This document shows positions 31,348 to 40,749 of a stretch of 64,000 nucleotides of DNA, piece by piece. The stretch comes from Allobosea sp. BH3 (GTDB lineage: Bacteria > Pseudomonadota > Alphaproteobacteria > Rhizobiales > Beijerinckiaceae). Below the pieces are notes generated by a model. It saw only the letters and a list, made by a program, of their open reading frames with translations, had not been told where the DNA came from and did not search any database. A program made the position numbers and the translations under genes. The stretch covers positions 124,001 through 188,000 of the forward strand of contig NZ_JAIMCA010000007.1 in NCBI RefSeq assembly GCF_025499465.1. Reading direction: 5' to 3'. Each line of letters opens with the position of its first letter. Positions within the stretch are counted from its first letter, which is position 1.

Positions 31348-32862
31348 TCACCAGCCTCCGCGCCGCGTCACCGGGCCCGCTGCGGTGAGCACTGTGTCGG
31401 CAAGAGTCTGGTCGAGATGGGCGGCCCGCAGAGTGGCCAACGCTTCGGCATGATGCAGCCTGACCGAGGTATAGGCGGGGTTTTCAGCCCGGTTCTCGCG
31501 CTCCTGCGGATCGCGGGAGAGATCGAACAGCAGCGGCGGCAGCCCGGCGAAGTGCACGTATTTGAATGCGTCGCTGCGCAGCACCGCCAGATTGCAGCGA
31601 TGGGAGGGCAGGCCGAAATGCGCCTCTGCCGCACCGTGCTCGATGTCGCGGAAGTCGAACTCCCAGAAAGCCGCCTCTCGCCAGCTGGCCGGCGTCTGGC
31701 CACTGAGAAAGGGCGCGAGCGAGCGCCCATCCTGATGGCCGGGCGCCGGCTCCCCGAGCCGTTGCGCCAAGGTCGGCATGATGTCGGCCGCGCTGGTGAA
31801 ATGCCGGACGACGTGCCCGCCCGGCTCGGCCGGATCGCGGATCAGCAGGGGGATGTGGTAGCTCGCCTCGTAGAAGCCGCCCTTGCCGAAGAGCCAGTGG
31901 TCGCCGGCCATCTCGCCATGGTCCGAGCAGAAGACGATCAGCGTCTTGTCCCAGTCGCCGGATGCCTTCAGCGCCGCGACGATGCGCCCGATCTGGGCGT
32001 CCACCTCGGCGATCATGCCGTAATAGGTCGCCCGCAGCGTCGCGATCTCCTCCTCGCTCCAGTCGCGCACCAGTCCCTCAGCGCCATGGACGAAGCCGGA
32101 TTGCCGGTTCTGGGCGATCTGCCAGGCGACGAAAGGATGGATGCCTGCTTCCGCGGCGGAGCTCGCGGCCCGCGCGAAGGGTGGACCGTCGCTGACGTCG
32201 AACATGGTGTTGTAGGGCGCCGGCACGACGAAGGGCGGGTGCGGGCGCAGGAAGGAGAGATGCGCGAACCAGGGAGAATCCTGCTCCGAGCGCCAGCGCA
32301 GGAAGGCGCCCGTCAGATAGGCGGTCTGCGTTTCCTCGGCGCGGTAGAGCGGCGCGTTGCTGGTGACGCGGCCCCTGGTTCCCGGCGGCGCGTGGATGTC
32401 CCGGCTCGTCGCCTCGGCATGGCCGCGCGAGCGCAGCCAGGAGAGCCAGGGCCGTTCATGCTCCGGCAGCAATTCGCGTACGCTGAAGCCGGGCAGGACC
32501 TGCTCATAGGTCCGCAGATGCGGATCGCCCGGCGCCAGCCGGCGCGGGTCGAGCGAGACGTCGGTATAGCCGAACAATGTGGGGTCGTAGCCCGCGCGGC
32601 GCGCCAGCCGTGCGAGGTTGTCGAAGCGATCATCCAGCGGCGAGCCGTTGCGGCAGACCCGGTGGTTCATCTGGTAGAGGCCGGTATAGAGCGATGCCCG
32701 GGCCGGCGAGCAGGGCGCGGCTCCGGCGTAGTGCCGCGCGAAGAGCGTGCCCTGTGCCGCCAGCGCGTCGATGTTGGGCGTGCGCACGCAAGGATGGCCG
32801 AGCGCCGAGAGGCAGTCCCCGCGCCACTGGTCGGCGGTGATGAGCAGGATGTTGGGTCGCAA
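31348..32862 (-). CDS. sulfatase / phosphonate monoester hydrolase family enzyme
   Basis: A formylglycine-dependent hydrolase of about 504 residues. It begins R-P-N-I-L-L-I-T-A-D-Q-W-R-G-D with metal ligand Asp11. The nucleophile motif C-S-P-A-R-A-S-L-Y-T-G has Cys51, to be converted to formylglycine, and is followed by L-Y-Q-M-N-H-R-V. A second metal site is C-S-D-H-G-E-M-A-G-D-H near 310. The NHR and G-Y-T-x-x-x-x-D-P-R segments resemble phosphonate monoester hydrolases of Rhizobium and Burkholderia more than plain arylsulfatases. I take a TTG start at 32862 behind GAGGCGG; an ATG at 32967 would add 35 non-family residues. It sits directly upstream of an ABC importer on the same strand. Confidence 0.88.
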   Translation of the reverse strand: MRPNILLITADQWRGDCLSALGHPCVRTPNIDALAAQGTLFARHYAGAAPCSPARASLYTGLYQMNHRVCRNGSPLDDRFDNLARLARRAGYDPTLFGYTDVSLDPRRLAPGDPHLRTYEQVLPGFSVRELLPEHERPWLSWLRSRGHAEATSRDIHAPPGTRGRVTSNAPLYRAEETQTAYLTGAFLRWRSEQDSPWFAHLSFLRPHPPFVVPAPYNTMFDVSDGPPFARAASSAAEAGIHPFVAWQIAQNRQSGFVHGAEGLVRDWSEEEIATLRATYYGMIAEVDAQIGRIVAALKASGDWDKTLIVFCSDHGEMAGDHWLFGKGGFYEASYHIPLLIRDPAEPGGHVVRHFTSAADIMPTLAQRLGEPAPGHQDGRSLAPFLSGQTPASWREAAFWEFDFRDIEHGAAEAHFGLPSHRCNLAVLRSDAFKYVHFAGLPPLLFDLSRDPQERENRAENPAYTSVRLHHAEALATLRAAHLDQTLADTVLTAAGPVTRRGGW

Positions 32863-33049
32863 GGCCGCCTCGCAAATCCGGCCGCAGGATGCGGCTCGCG
32901 GTGAGCTTTGCAGAATGACCGGCCTCGATGACAAGCAGGTGCACTGGCGCCGCCCCGCTGGACCCACCGAATGTCATGGCTGGCTCTAAGCCGCGCATGG
33001 ACGCGGCGCGTAGAGCTTGCACAGCGCGGATCGGCTCGAGGAGGTCGCG

Positions 33050-34387
33050 ATGGACCAGCAAGCCTTCACCATGGATCACCACTGGCTGCCCTTCACCAAC
33101 AACAGGCTCTTCCATGCCGAGCCGCAGATCTTCGCGAAGGCGCAGGGCGTGCGCTACTGGACGCCGGAGGGCCGCGAGATCCTCGACGGCGCGTCCGGGC
33201 TGTTTTGCTGCGCCGCCGGCCATGGCCGGCCGGAGATAGCCGAGGCCGTGCACAAGCAGCTGCTCGAACTGGATTACACTCCGCATTTCCAGCGCGCCGC
33301 GCCGATCTCCTTCGTGCTGGCCGAGAAGCTCGCCGGCATCCTGCCCAAGGGGCTCGACCGGGTGTTCTTCGCCTCCTCGGGCTCCGAGGCGGTCGACAGC
33401 GCCATGAAGATCTGCCTCGCCTATCACCGGGCGAAGGGGCAGCCGCAGCGGACTCGCTTCGTCTCGCGGGCCTGGGGCTATCATGGCGTCAATCTCGGCG
33501 GCACCGCGCTCGCCGGCATGGTCGGCAACCGGCGCGAATACGGCGCCGTGACCTGTGACGTCGTCCATATGCGCCACACCTGGGCCGATGAGCGGCGCTT
33601 CACCCGTGGCCAGGCGGAGGAGGGCGCCGATCTCGCCGACGATCTGGAGGCGCTGTGCCAGACCTATGGGCCGGAGACGATCGCGGCCGTTTTCGTCGAG
33701 CCGATCGCGGGCTCGGTCGGCACCGTCGTGCCGCCGAAGGGCTATCTCCAGCGCCTGCGCCAGATCGCCGACAAGCACGGCATCCTGCTGGTCTTCGACG
33801 AGGTGATCACCGGCTTCGGCCGCACGGGCGAAGCCTTTGCCGCGCAGGAATTCGGCGTGACGCCGGACGTGATGACGATGGCGAAGGCGCTGACCAACGG
33901 CGCCATCCCGATGAGTGCCGTCGCGGTGAAGACCGAGATCCAGAAGGCGGTGATCGACTCGATCAAGGCCGACCGGCCAGAGCTGATGCACGGCTATACC
34001 TATTCCGCGCATCCGGTCGCCTGCGCGGCGGCTCTGGCGGCGCTGGAGATCTATCGCAGCGAGGGGTTGTTCGCTCGCGGCAAGGCGCTGTCGCAGCCTT
34101 TCCTCGACGCCGTCTTCGGCCTGCGCAACCTGTCGCAGGTCTATGATCTGCGCGGGTACGGCATGCTCGCCGGCATCCAGCTGACCCCCGGCAAGGCGCC
34201 GGGCGAGAAGGGTTCGCTGATCCAGCGCCTGCTCTTTAACGAAGGGCTGCATGTCAAGGCGACGGGCGATGCGCTGCTCTTCGCGCCGGCGCTGGTGGCA
34301 AGCGAGGAGGAGATCGGCCGGATGACCGAGATCCTGCGCAAGGTGCTCGGCAGGGCCGATCTCGACGCCCTGCCGGCCGCGGCCTGA
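33050..34387 (+). CDS. class III PLP-dependent aminotransferase (omega-amino acid:pyruvate type)
   Basis: A 445-residue aminotransferase. D-G-A-S-G-L-F-C-C-A-A-G-H and H-F-Q-R-A-A-P fit the beta-alanine/taurine:pyruvate group. The PLP region reads VFDEVITGFGRTGEAFAAQE, then the Lys-bearing M-T-M-A-K-A-L-T-N-G. The start ATG follows GAGGAGG. It is divergent from the phosphonate-hydrolase gene and convergent with a MocR regulator, and probably deaminates an amine taken up by the neighbouring transporter. Confidence 0.93.
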   Translation: MDQQAFTMDHHWLPFTNNRLFHAEPQIFAKAQGVRYWTPEGREILDGASGLFCCAAGHGRPEIAEAVHKQLLELDYTPHFQRAAPISFVLAEKLAGILPKGLDRVFFASSGSEAVDSAMKICLAYHRAKGQPQRTRFVSRAWGYHGVNLGGTALAGMVGNRREYGAVTCDVVHMRHTWADERRFTRGQAEEGADLADDLEALCQTYGPETIAAVFVEPIAGSVGTVVPPKGYLQRLRQIADKHGILLVFDEVITGFGRTGEAFAAQEFGVTPDVMTMAKALTNGAIPMSAVAVKTEIQKAVIDSIKADRPELMHGYTYSAHPVACAAALAALEIYRSEGLFARGKALSQPFLDAVFGLRNLSQVYDLRGYGMLAGIQLTPGKAPGEKGSLIQRLLFNEGLHVKATGDALLFAPALVASEEEIGRMTEILRKVLGRADLDALPAAA

Positions 34388-34389
34388 GG

Positions 34390-35874
34390 TCAGCACCCCG
34401 CCAGGGCTTCGGCCAGTTCCGTGAGGCCCGGCGCGATCCGCTCCAGCGCGATCGCGCCGAAGCCGAGCCTGATGCGGTTGCGCGGCGGCTCGCCGCCCCA
34501 GTAATGGACGTCGCCGGGCTCGATCAGCACGCCGCGGGCAGCCGCGCGGTCCTGCAACTCGCGCGCGGCGATGCCGTCCGGCAGGGTCAGCCAGAGGCCG
34601 GAACCGCCCGTCGTCATGGTGACGGCGCAGCCGGGCAGCAGCCGCTCGATGCCGCTCAGCATCGCCGTCCATTTCGCCGTCAACTCCTTGCGCTGGCGGC
34701 GGATATGCGCGTCGTAATGCCCCTCGGCGAGGTAGAGCGCCATGGCGCGCTGGTCGAGCGCGGAGGGGTGGCGGTACATCAGCCGCCGCAGCGCCCTCAG
34801 TTCCCGCACCAGCGGCTCGGCAGCGGCGATGAAGCCGAGCCTCAGGCCCGGAAAGAGCGGCTTCGACAGGCTGCCGACATGCAGCACGCGGCCCGAGACG
34901 TCGAAGCTCTTCAGGGATGGCCGAGGCGGGCCGACGAAGTTGAGCTCGTGCTCGTAATCGTCCTCGATGACGAGCAGGTCATGCGTCTCGGCCGCCGACA
35001 TCAGCGAGAGGCGCCGCTCCGTGCTCATCGTGACGTTGGTGGGCGACTGGTGGCCGGGCGTGACATAGACAAGCTGCGCCTCGGCCAGCGCCGGGGCGAC
35101 GCGCATGCCATTGGCGTCGATGGCTTGCGGCAGCAGCGTCGCGCCCATGGCCAGAAACATGTTGCGGGCATCGACATAGCCCGGGTTCTCGATGGCGATG
35201 CGGGTTCCGGCTCGTGCGAGCAGGGTAGCGATCAGGTAGAGCGCATTCTGGGCGCCGACCGTGACGAGGAGCGTGTCCGGCTCGGCATCGAAGCCGCGCT
35301 GCGGCAGCAGCCGGCGCCTGATCTGCTCCAGCAGCAACTGGTCGTCGCCGTCGATGCGGTCCCCCATCCATTCATGGCTGTGGCGGGCCGTGCCGGCGAG
35401 GCGCACGCAGTCCCGCCAGCGGGCGAGCGAGGTCTTGTCCGGCGAGATCTGGCCGTACACGAAGGGAAAGGGGTAGTCGCGCCAGTTCGCCGGCTTGACG
35501 ATGTTGTCCTGCTCGGACGGGCGGCTTGCCAGCCATTTGTCGAAGGAGAGGCCAGCCTGCGGGAAGAGACGCCGCTCCCCGCCTCCGACGGCAACGTTGA
35601 GGCGCTCCCGCAGTTGCGCCTCGTCGATGAAGAAGCCTCGCCGCCCGACCGGCTTGAGGTAATGGTCGGCCGCCAGCCGCTCATAGACGAGGCTGACGGT
35701 ATTGCGCGAGACGCTGAGCGCGCGCGCCAGCACCCGCGTCGCGGGCAGGGGCGTCTGCGCCGAGAGCCGCCCCGAGAGGATGCCCTCGACGATGCGCTCC
35801 TGGAGCTGCTCCTGGAGACCGCGCCCCGGCAGGAGCGGGGCGGAGAGGATCGCTGGGGGGACGGGATCGCGCAT
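34390..35874 (-). CDS. MocR-type regulator (GntR HTH fused to aminotransferase fold)
   Basis: A 494-residue chimera. An N-terminal GntR winged helix (about 15-85; L-P-A-T-R-V-L-A-R-A-L-S-V-S-R-N-T-V) is joined to a class I aminotransferase-like domain (about 120-490). The latter has D-D-Y-E-H-E-L and the PLP Lys in G-S-L-S-K-P-L-F-P-G-L-R. MocR proteins (GabR, PdxR, TauR) sense PLP or PLP-amine adducts and usually control aminotransferase genes. Its closest target is the aminotransferase whose 3' end abuts it, two bases away. Confidence 0.94.
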   Translation of the reverse strand: MRDPVPPAILSAPLLPGRGLQEQLQERIVEGILSGRLSAQTPLPATRVLARALSVSRNTVSLVYERLAADHYLKPVGRRGFFIDEAQLRERLNVAVGGGERRLFPQAGLSFDKWLASRPSEQDNIVKPANWRDYPFPFVYGQISPDKTSLARWRDCVRLAGTARHSHEWMGDRIDGDDQLLLEQIRRRLLPQRGFDAEPDTLLVTVGAQNALYLIATLLARAGTRIAIENPGYVDARNMFLAMGATLLPQAIDANGMRVAPALAEAQLVYVTPGHQSPTNVTMSTERRLSLMSAAETHDLLVIEDDYEHELNFVGPPRPSLKSFDVSGRVLHVGSLSKPLFPGLRLGFIAAAEPLVRELRALRRLMYRHPSALDQRAMALYLAEGHYDAHIRRQRKELTAKWTAMLSGIERLLPGCAVTMTTGGSGLWLTLPDGIAARELQDRAAARGVLIEPGDVHYWGGEPPRNRIRLGFGAIALERIAPGLTELAEALAGC

Positions 35875-35951
35875 GACAGTGCGGCCGGTAAAGCACGGCC
35901 CGTGCCACGCGCCCTCCGACGCACCCCAATCGAAGCCTCGCAGGCCTTCGC

Positions 35952-36902
35952 TCAGGCGGCGGCAAGCTCACGCTTGGCAAAGTCGCCCTTGTCGAGCTTG
36001 GCGACGAGAGCGGCGAGCTCGGCCACCTCCGCTTCGCTCAAATCCGTCAGCGGCGCACGCACCGGCCCGGAATCGCGGCCGATCACCTTCATGCCCGCCT
36101 TGATGATCGAGACCGCATAGCCGCGCTTGCGGTTGCGGATGGCGATCAGCGGCAGGATGAAGTCGCGCAGGCCGGCCTGAACCGTGGCGCGGTCGCGCCG
36201 GCGCACGGCTGCGTAAAACTTCGTCGAGAAATGCGGAACGAAGTTGAACACGGCCGAGGAATAGGTCGTCACGCCCATCTCGAGATAGGGCAGGGCGAAG
36301 GTCTCGGCCGTCGGCAGGCCGCCCACATAGGTCAGCCGGTCGCCCATCCTGAGATGGATGCGCGTCATCAGTTCGATGTCGCCGACACCGTCCTTGAAGC
36401 CGACGAGGTTGGGGTTACGCTCGCAGAGCTTGGCCAGCGTGTCTTCGTTGATGATGGCGTTGTCGCGGTTGTAGACGATGACGCCGAGCTTGGTCGCCTT
36501 GCAGACGGCCTCAATATGGGCAGCAAGGCCGTCCTGTTCCGAGAAGACCAGATAGGGTGGCAGCAGCAGGATGCCGTCGGCACCCGCCTTTTCGACATCT
36601 GCCGCGAGCTGCGTCGCGATCTGCGTGCCATGGCCGACGCCGGCCAGCACGGGCACGCGGCCCCGCGTCTCGCTGACGGCGGTACCGACCACCTTCACGA
36701 CCTCTTCGGGAGAGAGCGAGAAGAACTCGCCCGTGCCGCCGGCGGCGAAGAGACCCGCGACCTCGTATCCGCAGAGCCAGTCGAGATTGGAGCGATAACG
36801 CGTCTCGTCGAAGACGTTGCCGGCCGTGAAGGGCGTGACGGGGAAGGACAGGAGCCCATCGCCAATCGTGCGTGCCATCTCCTGCGGGGTCATCTTGCTC
36901 AT
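35952..36902 (-). CDS. kdgD: 5-dehydro-4-deoxyglucarate dehydratase
   Basis: A 316-residue member of the dihydrodipicolinate synthase/aldolase class I family. Evidence for the glucarate-pathway subgroup: [17 protein letters not shown] at the start, [18 protein letters not shown], the Schiff-base Lys in [16 protein letters not shown], and [11 protein letters not shown] near 230. It converts 5-dehydro-4-deoxy-D-glucarate to 2-oxoglutarate semialdehyde with loss of CO2 and water. The ATG at 36902 starts MSKMTPQEM. Nearby LysR and TctABC genes suggest an aldaric-acid use pathway, but glucarate dehydratase is not in the window. Confidence 0.9.
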   Translation of the reverse strand: MSKMTPQEMARTIGDGLLSFPVTPFTAGNVFDETRYRSNLDWLCGYEVAGLFAAGGTGEFFSLSPEEVVKVVGTAVSETRGRVPVLAGVGHGTQIATQLAADVEKAGADGILLLPPYLVFSEQDGLAAHIEAVCKATKLGVIVYNRDNAIINEDTLAKLCERNPNLVGFKDGVGDIELMTRIHLRMGDRLTYVGGLPTAETFALPYLEMGVTTYSSAVFNFVPHFSTKFYAAVRRRDRATVQAGLRDFILPLIAIRNRKRGYAVSIIKAGMKVIGRDSGPVRAPLTDLSEAEVAELAALVAKLDKGDFAKRELAAA

Positions 36903-36961
36903 GGTCTCGTCCTTCGCTGGGTGATGGCGAAGAAGTAGACCAGGATCGATGCCGATGGAGA

Positions 36962-36993
36962 CCAATCACTGTATCGAATGATGCGTTGATTGG
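36962..36993. promoter_or_regulatory. inverted repeat upstream of the dehydratase gene
   Basis: CCAATCA (36962-36968) and TGATTGG (36987-36993) are exact inverse complements separated by 18 bases, about 60 bases upstream of the kdgD start. Position fits an operator or activator site; the binding protein is unknown, though the LysR gene upstream is one candidate. Confidence 0.4.
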
Positions 36994-37025
36994 ATGAGTG
37001 AGTTGCCGTTGGCCCGTTCCCTCTG

Positions 37026-37053
37026 CCCTCATCCTGAGGAAGCCCGAAGGGCT
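37026..37053. repeat. partial copy of the CCCTCATCCTGAGGA repeat
   Basis: CCCTCATCCTGAGGAA matches the outer arm of the palindrome at 29911, and a small hairpin AGCCC-GAA-GGGCT follows (37041-37053). It is intergenic, between a LysR gene and kdgD. Confidence 0.6.
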
Positions 37054-37093
37054 GAGGAGAACGCCCCGTCAGGCGCTCTCGCGGCGCTGTGCC

Positions 37094-37987
37094 TCACACC
37101 GCCGTCGCCAGCTCCCGGGCCAGAGTCGCGATCGTCGGCAGCAGTGGATTGTCGTTGTCCTCGCGGCTGACGAAATAGAGTTCCGCCCTGCGCTGCTGCG
37201 GCAGGGCGAGCGGCCGCAGGACGACGCCGCTGAAATGCAGGCTCACGGCGGCCTCCGGCACCATCGCGACGCCGACGCCGGAATGCACCATGGCGAGGAT
37301 CGAATGGATCTGCGCGAGGTGCTGCACATAGTCGGGCACCAGCCCGGCCCGCGTGAAGAGTTCCACGACAAGATCGTGGAAATAGCGTGCCTCATAGGGG
37401 GCGTAGGTGATGAAGGGCTCGGCCGCCAGCTCTTCGAGCGAGAGCGCCTCGGCCCGGGCGAGAGGATGGCCGGTTGGCACGGCGGCGATCATCGCCTCGG
37501 CGCAGACGCGGAAGGCGCGCAATCCCGTGCGCGGCACCGGCGGGCGCAGGAGCCCGACATCGATCTCGCCGGAATCAAGCCGCTTGAGCTGGTCGCCGCT
37601 GACCATCTCCTTCAGCGCGATCTCGACTTCCGGCAGCTCGCGCCGGCAGGCGGCGACGAGCTGCGGCACGTAGGAATAGGCCGAGGCGGCCGTGAAGCCG
37701 ATATTGATCGAGCCTGCCTTGCCCTTGGCGACGCGCTTGGCGAGCAGCGCGGCGCTCTCCGCCAGCTTGAGCAGGCGGCGCGCCTCGGCGAGGAAGCTGT
37801 GGCCGGCCGGCGTCAGCCGCACCGTGCGGTTGCTCCGTTCCAGAAGCGCTACGTCGAGGATGCGCTCGAGGATCTGGATCTGCCGGCTGAGCGGCGGCTG
37901 CGTCATGTTAAGACGCGCCGCCGCCCGCCCGAAATGGAGCTCCTCCGCCACGGCGACGAAGCAGCGAAGCTGGCTCAGTTCGAACAT
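37094..37987 (-). CDS. LysR family transcriptional regulator
   Basis: A 297-residue LysR regulator. The helix-turn-helix (F-E-L-S-Q-L-R-C-F-V-A-V-A-E-E-L-H-F-G-R-A-A-A-R-L-N, then T-Q-P-P-L-S-R-Q-I-Q-I-L-E) is of the BenM/CatM/CbbR-like group that starts with MxLxQLR. The effector domain fills about 90-295. It lies between a TctC-type binding protein gene and kdgD, all on the minus strand, so it likely controls aldarate or similar carboxylate use. Confidence 0.93.
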   Translation of the reverse strand: MFELSQLRCFVAVAEELHFGRAAARLNMTQPPLSRQIQILERILDVALLERSNRTVRLTPAGHSFLAEARRLLKLAESAALLAKRVAKGKAGSINIGFTAASAYSYVPQLVAACRRELPEVEIALKEMVSGDQLKRLDSGEIDVGLLRPPVPRTGLRAFRVCAEAMIAAVPTGHPLARAEALSLEELAAEPFITYAPYEARYFHDLVVELFTRAGLVPDYVQHLAQIHSILAMVHSGVGVAMVPEAAVSLHFSGVVLRPLALPQQRRAELYFVSREDNDNPLLPTIATLARELATAV

Positions 37988-38035
37988 CGGGATGCCCTCG
38001 CGCGGTCGCGTTCCGGTCCGCGCATCTGGCGCCGT

Positions 38036-39028
38036 TCAGTTCTGGATGCTGATGCCGGCCTTGTCGATGATGCCCTTGAATTTGGCCATCTCGGAAATGG
38101 CCTTCGCCCGCGCCTCGTCTCCGCCGGAAGGTGTTGCGGCGGCGCCCAGCTCCTCGAAGCGGCTGACGACCGTCGGATCCTGCAGCACCGCCCGCATCTC
38201 GACGATCAGCCGGTCGCAGATCTCCTTCGGCGTGCCTTTCGGCGCCAGGAACCCGTTCCAGGAGGCGATGTCGAAGCCGGGCAGCGTTTCGGCAAGTGCG
38301 GGGATCTCGGGCGCGATCTTGGCGCGTTGCGTCGTGGTCACCGCGAGCCCGCGGATCGTTCCGGCCTTGTAGTGAGGATAGGGCGAGGTGAAGTTGTCGA
38401 AGGTGATCTTCACGTTCCCGGAGACGACGTCCTGGATCAGCGCGCCGGATGACCGATAGGTGACGTGCTGCATCTTCACCCCCGCCAGCTGCTGGAAGAG
38501 CTCGCCGCTGAGATGGATCGAGGTGCCGATGCCCGACGAGGCGAAGGCTTCCTTGTTCGGGTTGGCCTTCAGATAGGCGATCATCTCCGCGACGTTCTGC
38601 GCCGGCAGAGACGGGTGGCAGCACATGAAGTTCGGCTGGGACGAGGCCAGAGAGAGGAACTCGAAATCCTCGAGCGGCCGGAACGGCAGCCTTTCCTTGT
38701 AGAGGTTCGGGTTGATGCCGTGCGTCGACGGCGTCGTCATGCCGATCGTGTAGCCGTCCGGCGCGGAATGGGCGAGGCCCGCGACGCCGGTATTGCCGCC
38801 GGCGCCGGCCCGGTTCTCGATGACGAAGCTCTTGCCCATCCGCTGCGACAGCTTCTCGCAGACGATGCGGCCGATCAGGTCGGTGGTGCCGCCGGCGCCG
38901 AACGGAATGATGACGGTGACGGGCTTGGCGGGATAGCTCTGGCCGAAGCCCGAGCGCGCCGTGAACGGCATGGCGAGTGCGCCGCCGGCAAGTCCGAGTG
39001 CGGCGCGGCGGGTGATCTTGTTCTTCAT
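38036..39028 (-). CDS. tripartite tricarboxylate transporter substrate-binding protein (Bug/TctC)
   Basis: A 330-residue periplasmic binding protein of the Bug family. The signal is Tat-like (K-I-T-R-R-A-A-L-G-L-A-G-G-A-L-A). The mature part starts YPAKPVTVIIPFGAGGTTDL, with E-N-R-A-G-A-G-G-N-T-G near 65 and G-Y-T-I-G-M-T-T. It is divergent from the complete TctC-TctB-TctA set, so it is an extra binding protein, perhaps an alternative ligand feeder for the same permease or a sensor. It precedes a LysR gene on its own strand by 48 bases. Confidence 0.92.
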   Translation of the reverse strand: MKNKITRRAALGLAGGALAMPFTARSGFGQSYPAKPVTVIIPFGAGGTTDLIGRIVCEKLSQRMGKSFVIENRAGAGGNTGVAGLAHSAPDGYTIGMTTPSTHGINPNLYKERLPFRPLEDFEFLSLASSQPNFMCCHPSLPAQNVAEMIAYLKANPNKEAFASSGIGTSIHLSGELFQQLAGVKMQHVTYRSSGALIQDVVSGNVKITFDNFTSPYPHYKAGTIRGLAVTTTQRAKIAPEIPALAETLPGFDIASWNGFLAPKGTPKEICDRLIVEMRAVLQDPTVVSRFEELGAAATPSGGDEARAKAISEMAKFKGIIDKAGISIQN

Positions 39029-39120
39029 CGATAGTCCTCCCCAGGAGATGACGCGGCATTCTTGCCGTCTACATCCCAGAGTAGGTCCGGTGCCGCTCCC
39101 CGCAACATCGTTCGCGCTAT

Positions 39121-39179
39121 GGCACGATCCAAAAAAGGTATCTTTCCATTGCCAAACTAACTCACCACGGCATCGTGCC
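39121..39179. promoter_or_regulatory. spaced inverted repeat between the two divergent TctC genes
   Basis: GGCACGAT (39121-39128) and ATCGTGCC (39172-39179) are exact inverse complements 43 bases apart in the 250-base divergent region. The distance is about four helical turns centre to centre plus one, compatible with a dimer-of-dimers or looping regulator. Assignment is by pattern only. Confidence 0.35.
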
Positions 39180-39278
39180 TGACCTATCCTCGTTCTCAAG
39201 CGGCCAGAAGACCGCATGCGTTCCGTGCGCCCCGGTTCGGGCGATGCGCGCGGCCAACCAACGGAGGAAATCACTGCT

Positions 39279-40274
39279 ATGACCAAGGCCACATTCCGCC
39301 TGGATTCGTTCTCCCGCCGCCGCGCGCTCTCGCTCGGCTTGCTCGCGCTGGCAGGCTTCGCAGCCCAGCCGGCCGCGGCGCAGAATTTCGAGCGCCCCGT
39401 GCGCATCGTCGTGCCCTTCGCGCCGGGCGGCACCTCGGACATTCTTGCGCGCCTGATCGGCCCGAAGCTCTCGGCTGCCATCGGCCAGCCCGTCGTCGTC
39501 GAGAACAAGCCCGGCGCGGCCGGTAATCTCGGCGCGGATGCCGTCGCCAAGGCGCCGGCCGATGGCCACACGCTGCTGCTGATGGATGTCGGCTCGCTCG
39601 CCACCGCTCCGAGCCTGTTCTCGGACCTGACCTATGACCCGGTGAAGGATCTCGCGCCGGTCAGCATGGTGATGTTCGGCCCTTATGTCCTGGCTGTTCA
39701 TGAATCCGTGCCGGTCAAGACGCCGCAGGAGCTCGTCGCCTATGCCAAGGCCAATCCCGGCAAGCTGGCCGTGGCCAATGCCGGCGTCGGTGCGGCCAAC
39801 CACATCACGGCTGTCTCCATCGCCAAGGAACTGGGCATCCAGTGGAAGAATGTGCCCTATCGCGGGGGAGCGGCCGCGTCGCGTGCCGTCGTCTCGGGCG
39901 AGAGCAACGTCATCATCAACGGATCGACCGCGACGCTGCCCTTCGTCTCCAACAAGCAGCTCGTCGGGCTGGCGGTCACGGGCGAGGAGCGCATTGCCGG
40001 CATGCCGACCTTCAAGGAAGCCGGCCTTCCGGGCAATGACGCCGGCACCTGGCAAGGGCTGCTGACCACGGCCAACACGCCGCCTGCGGTCGTCGCGCGC
40101 CTCAACACCGAGATCGGTAAGATCCTGCAGGATCCCGAGATCAAGGCCAAGATCGCCGAGCAGGGCGGCGTGGTAAAGCCCGGCTCCCCGGCCGAGTTCT
40201 CGGCCTGGCTCAAGAGCGCGACGGATCGCTGGGGCGGCATCATCAAGGAAGCCGGCATCAAGGGCGCGAACTGA
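39279..40274 (+). CDS. tripartite tricarboxylate transporter substrate-binding protein (Bug/TctC)
   Basis: A 331-residue Bug-family protein. A Tat-like signal (F-S-R-R-R-A-L-S-L-G-L-L ... A-A-A-Q) precedes FERPVRIVVPFAPGGTSDIL, E-N-K-P-G-A-A-G-N-L-G-A and a C-terminal domain with L-N-T-E-I-G-K-I-L-Q-D-P-E. GGAGGAA lies 9 bases before the ATG. It is followed at once by TctB- and TctA-type genes and is the dedicated binding protein of this secondary carboxylate importer. Confidence 0.93.
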   Translation: MTKATFRLDSFSRRRALSLGLLALAGFAAQPAAAQNFERPVRIVVPFAPGGTSDILARLIGPKLSAAIGQPVVVENKPGAAGNLGADAVAKAPADGHTLLLMDVGSLATAPSLFSDLTYDPVKDLAPVSMVMFGPYVLAVHESVPVKTPQELVAYAKANPGKLAVANAGVGAANHITAVSIAKELGIQWKNVPYRGGAAASRAVVSGESNVIINGSTATLPFVSNKQLVGLAVTGEERIAGMPTFKEAGLPGNDAGTWQGLLTTANTPPAVVARLNTEIGKILQDPEIKAKIAEQGGVVKPGSPAEFSAWLKSATDRWGGIIKEAGIKGAN

Positions 40275-40289
40275 CCGGTGCCGGGGCCG

Positions 40290-40739
40290 ATGACGCGCCG
40301 CGCGCTCGACTGGCGGGATTTGATCCTCGGGCTGTTCCTCGTCGCAGTGGCGGCGGGGGCGCTCTGGATGACCCGCACGCTGTCCATCGGCAGCGCTGCC
40401 GATATGGGGCCGGGCTACATGCCCCGCGTCGTTTCGCTGGCGCTGCTGGGCTTCGGGCTGTTCTTCCTTGTGCGCGGGGCGCGGCATGCAGGGGAGGCCA
40501 TCCAGCCTGTCCATCTGCGCCCGGTTTTGGCAGTCCTGCTTGCGGTCGGCGTCTTCGCGCTGACAGCCGAGCGCCTAGGCCTCGCCATCTCGTCGGTTCT
40601 GACCGTGCTGCTGGCGGGCTTCGCCACCCGCGAAACACGTCCCATCGAGAGCGTCCTCTTCGCGATCGTGCTCTCGGGCCTCGCGGCTCTGCTCTTCATC
40701 AAGGTTCTGGCGCTGCCGGTTCCGCTCTGGCCGCGCTGA
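40290..40739 (+). CDS. tripartite tricarboxylate transporter small membrane subunit (TctB)
   Basis: A 149-residue protein with four predicted helices. R-D-L-I-L-G-L-F-L-V-A-V-A near the start and S-A-A-D-M-G-P-G-Y-M-P-R-V near 35 are typical of TctB. A GTG start at 40278 adding four residues is possible. It lies between the TctC and TctA genes and forms the permease with TctA. Confidence 0.88.
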   Translation: MTRRALDWRDLILGLFLVAVAAGALWMTRTLSIGSAADMGPGYMPRVVSLALLGFGLFFLVRGARHAGEAIQPVHLRPVLAVLLAVGVFALTAERLGLAISSVLTVLLAGFATRETRPIESVLFAIVLSGLAALLFIKVLALPVPLWPR

Positions 40740-40749
40740 AGGCAGACAC

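Noticed and set aside
32630-34672. A 680-codon minus-strand frame opposite the aminotransferase gene
   Set aside because: The plus-strand aminotransferase has clear PLP motifs; the last part of this frame overlaps the hydrolase in another frame.
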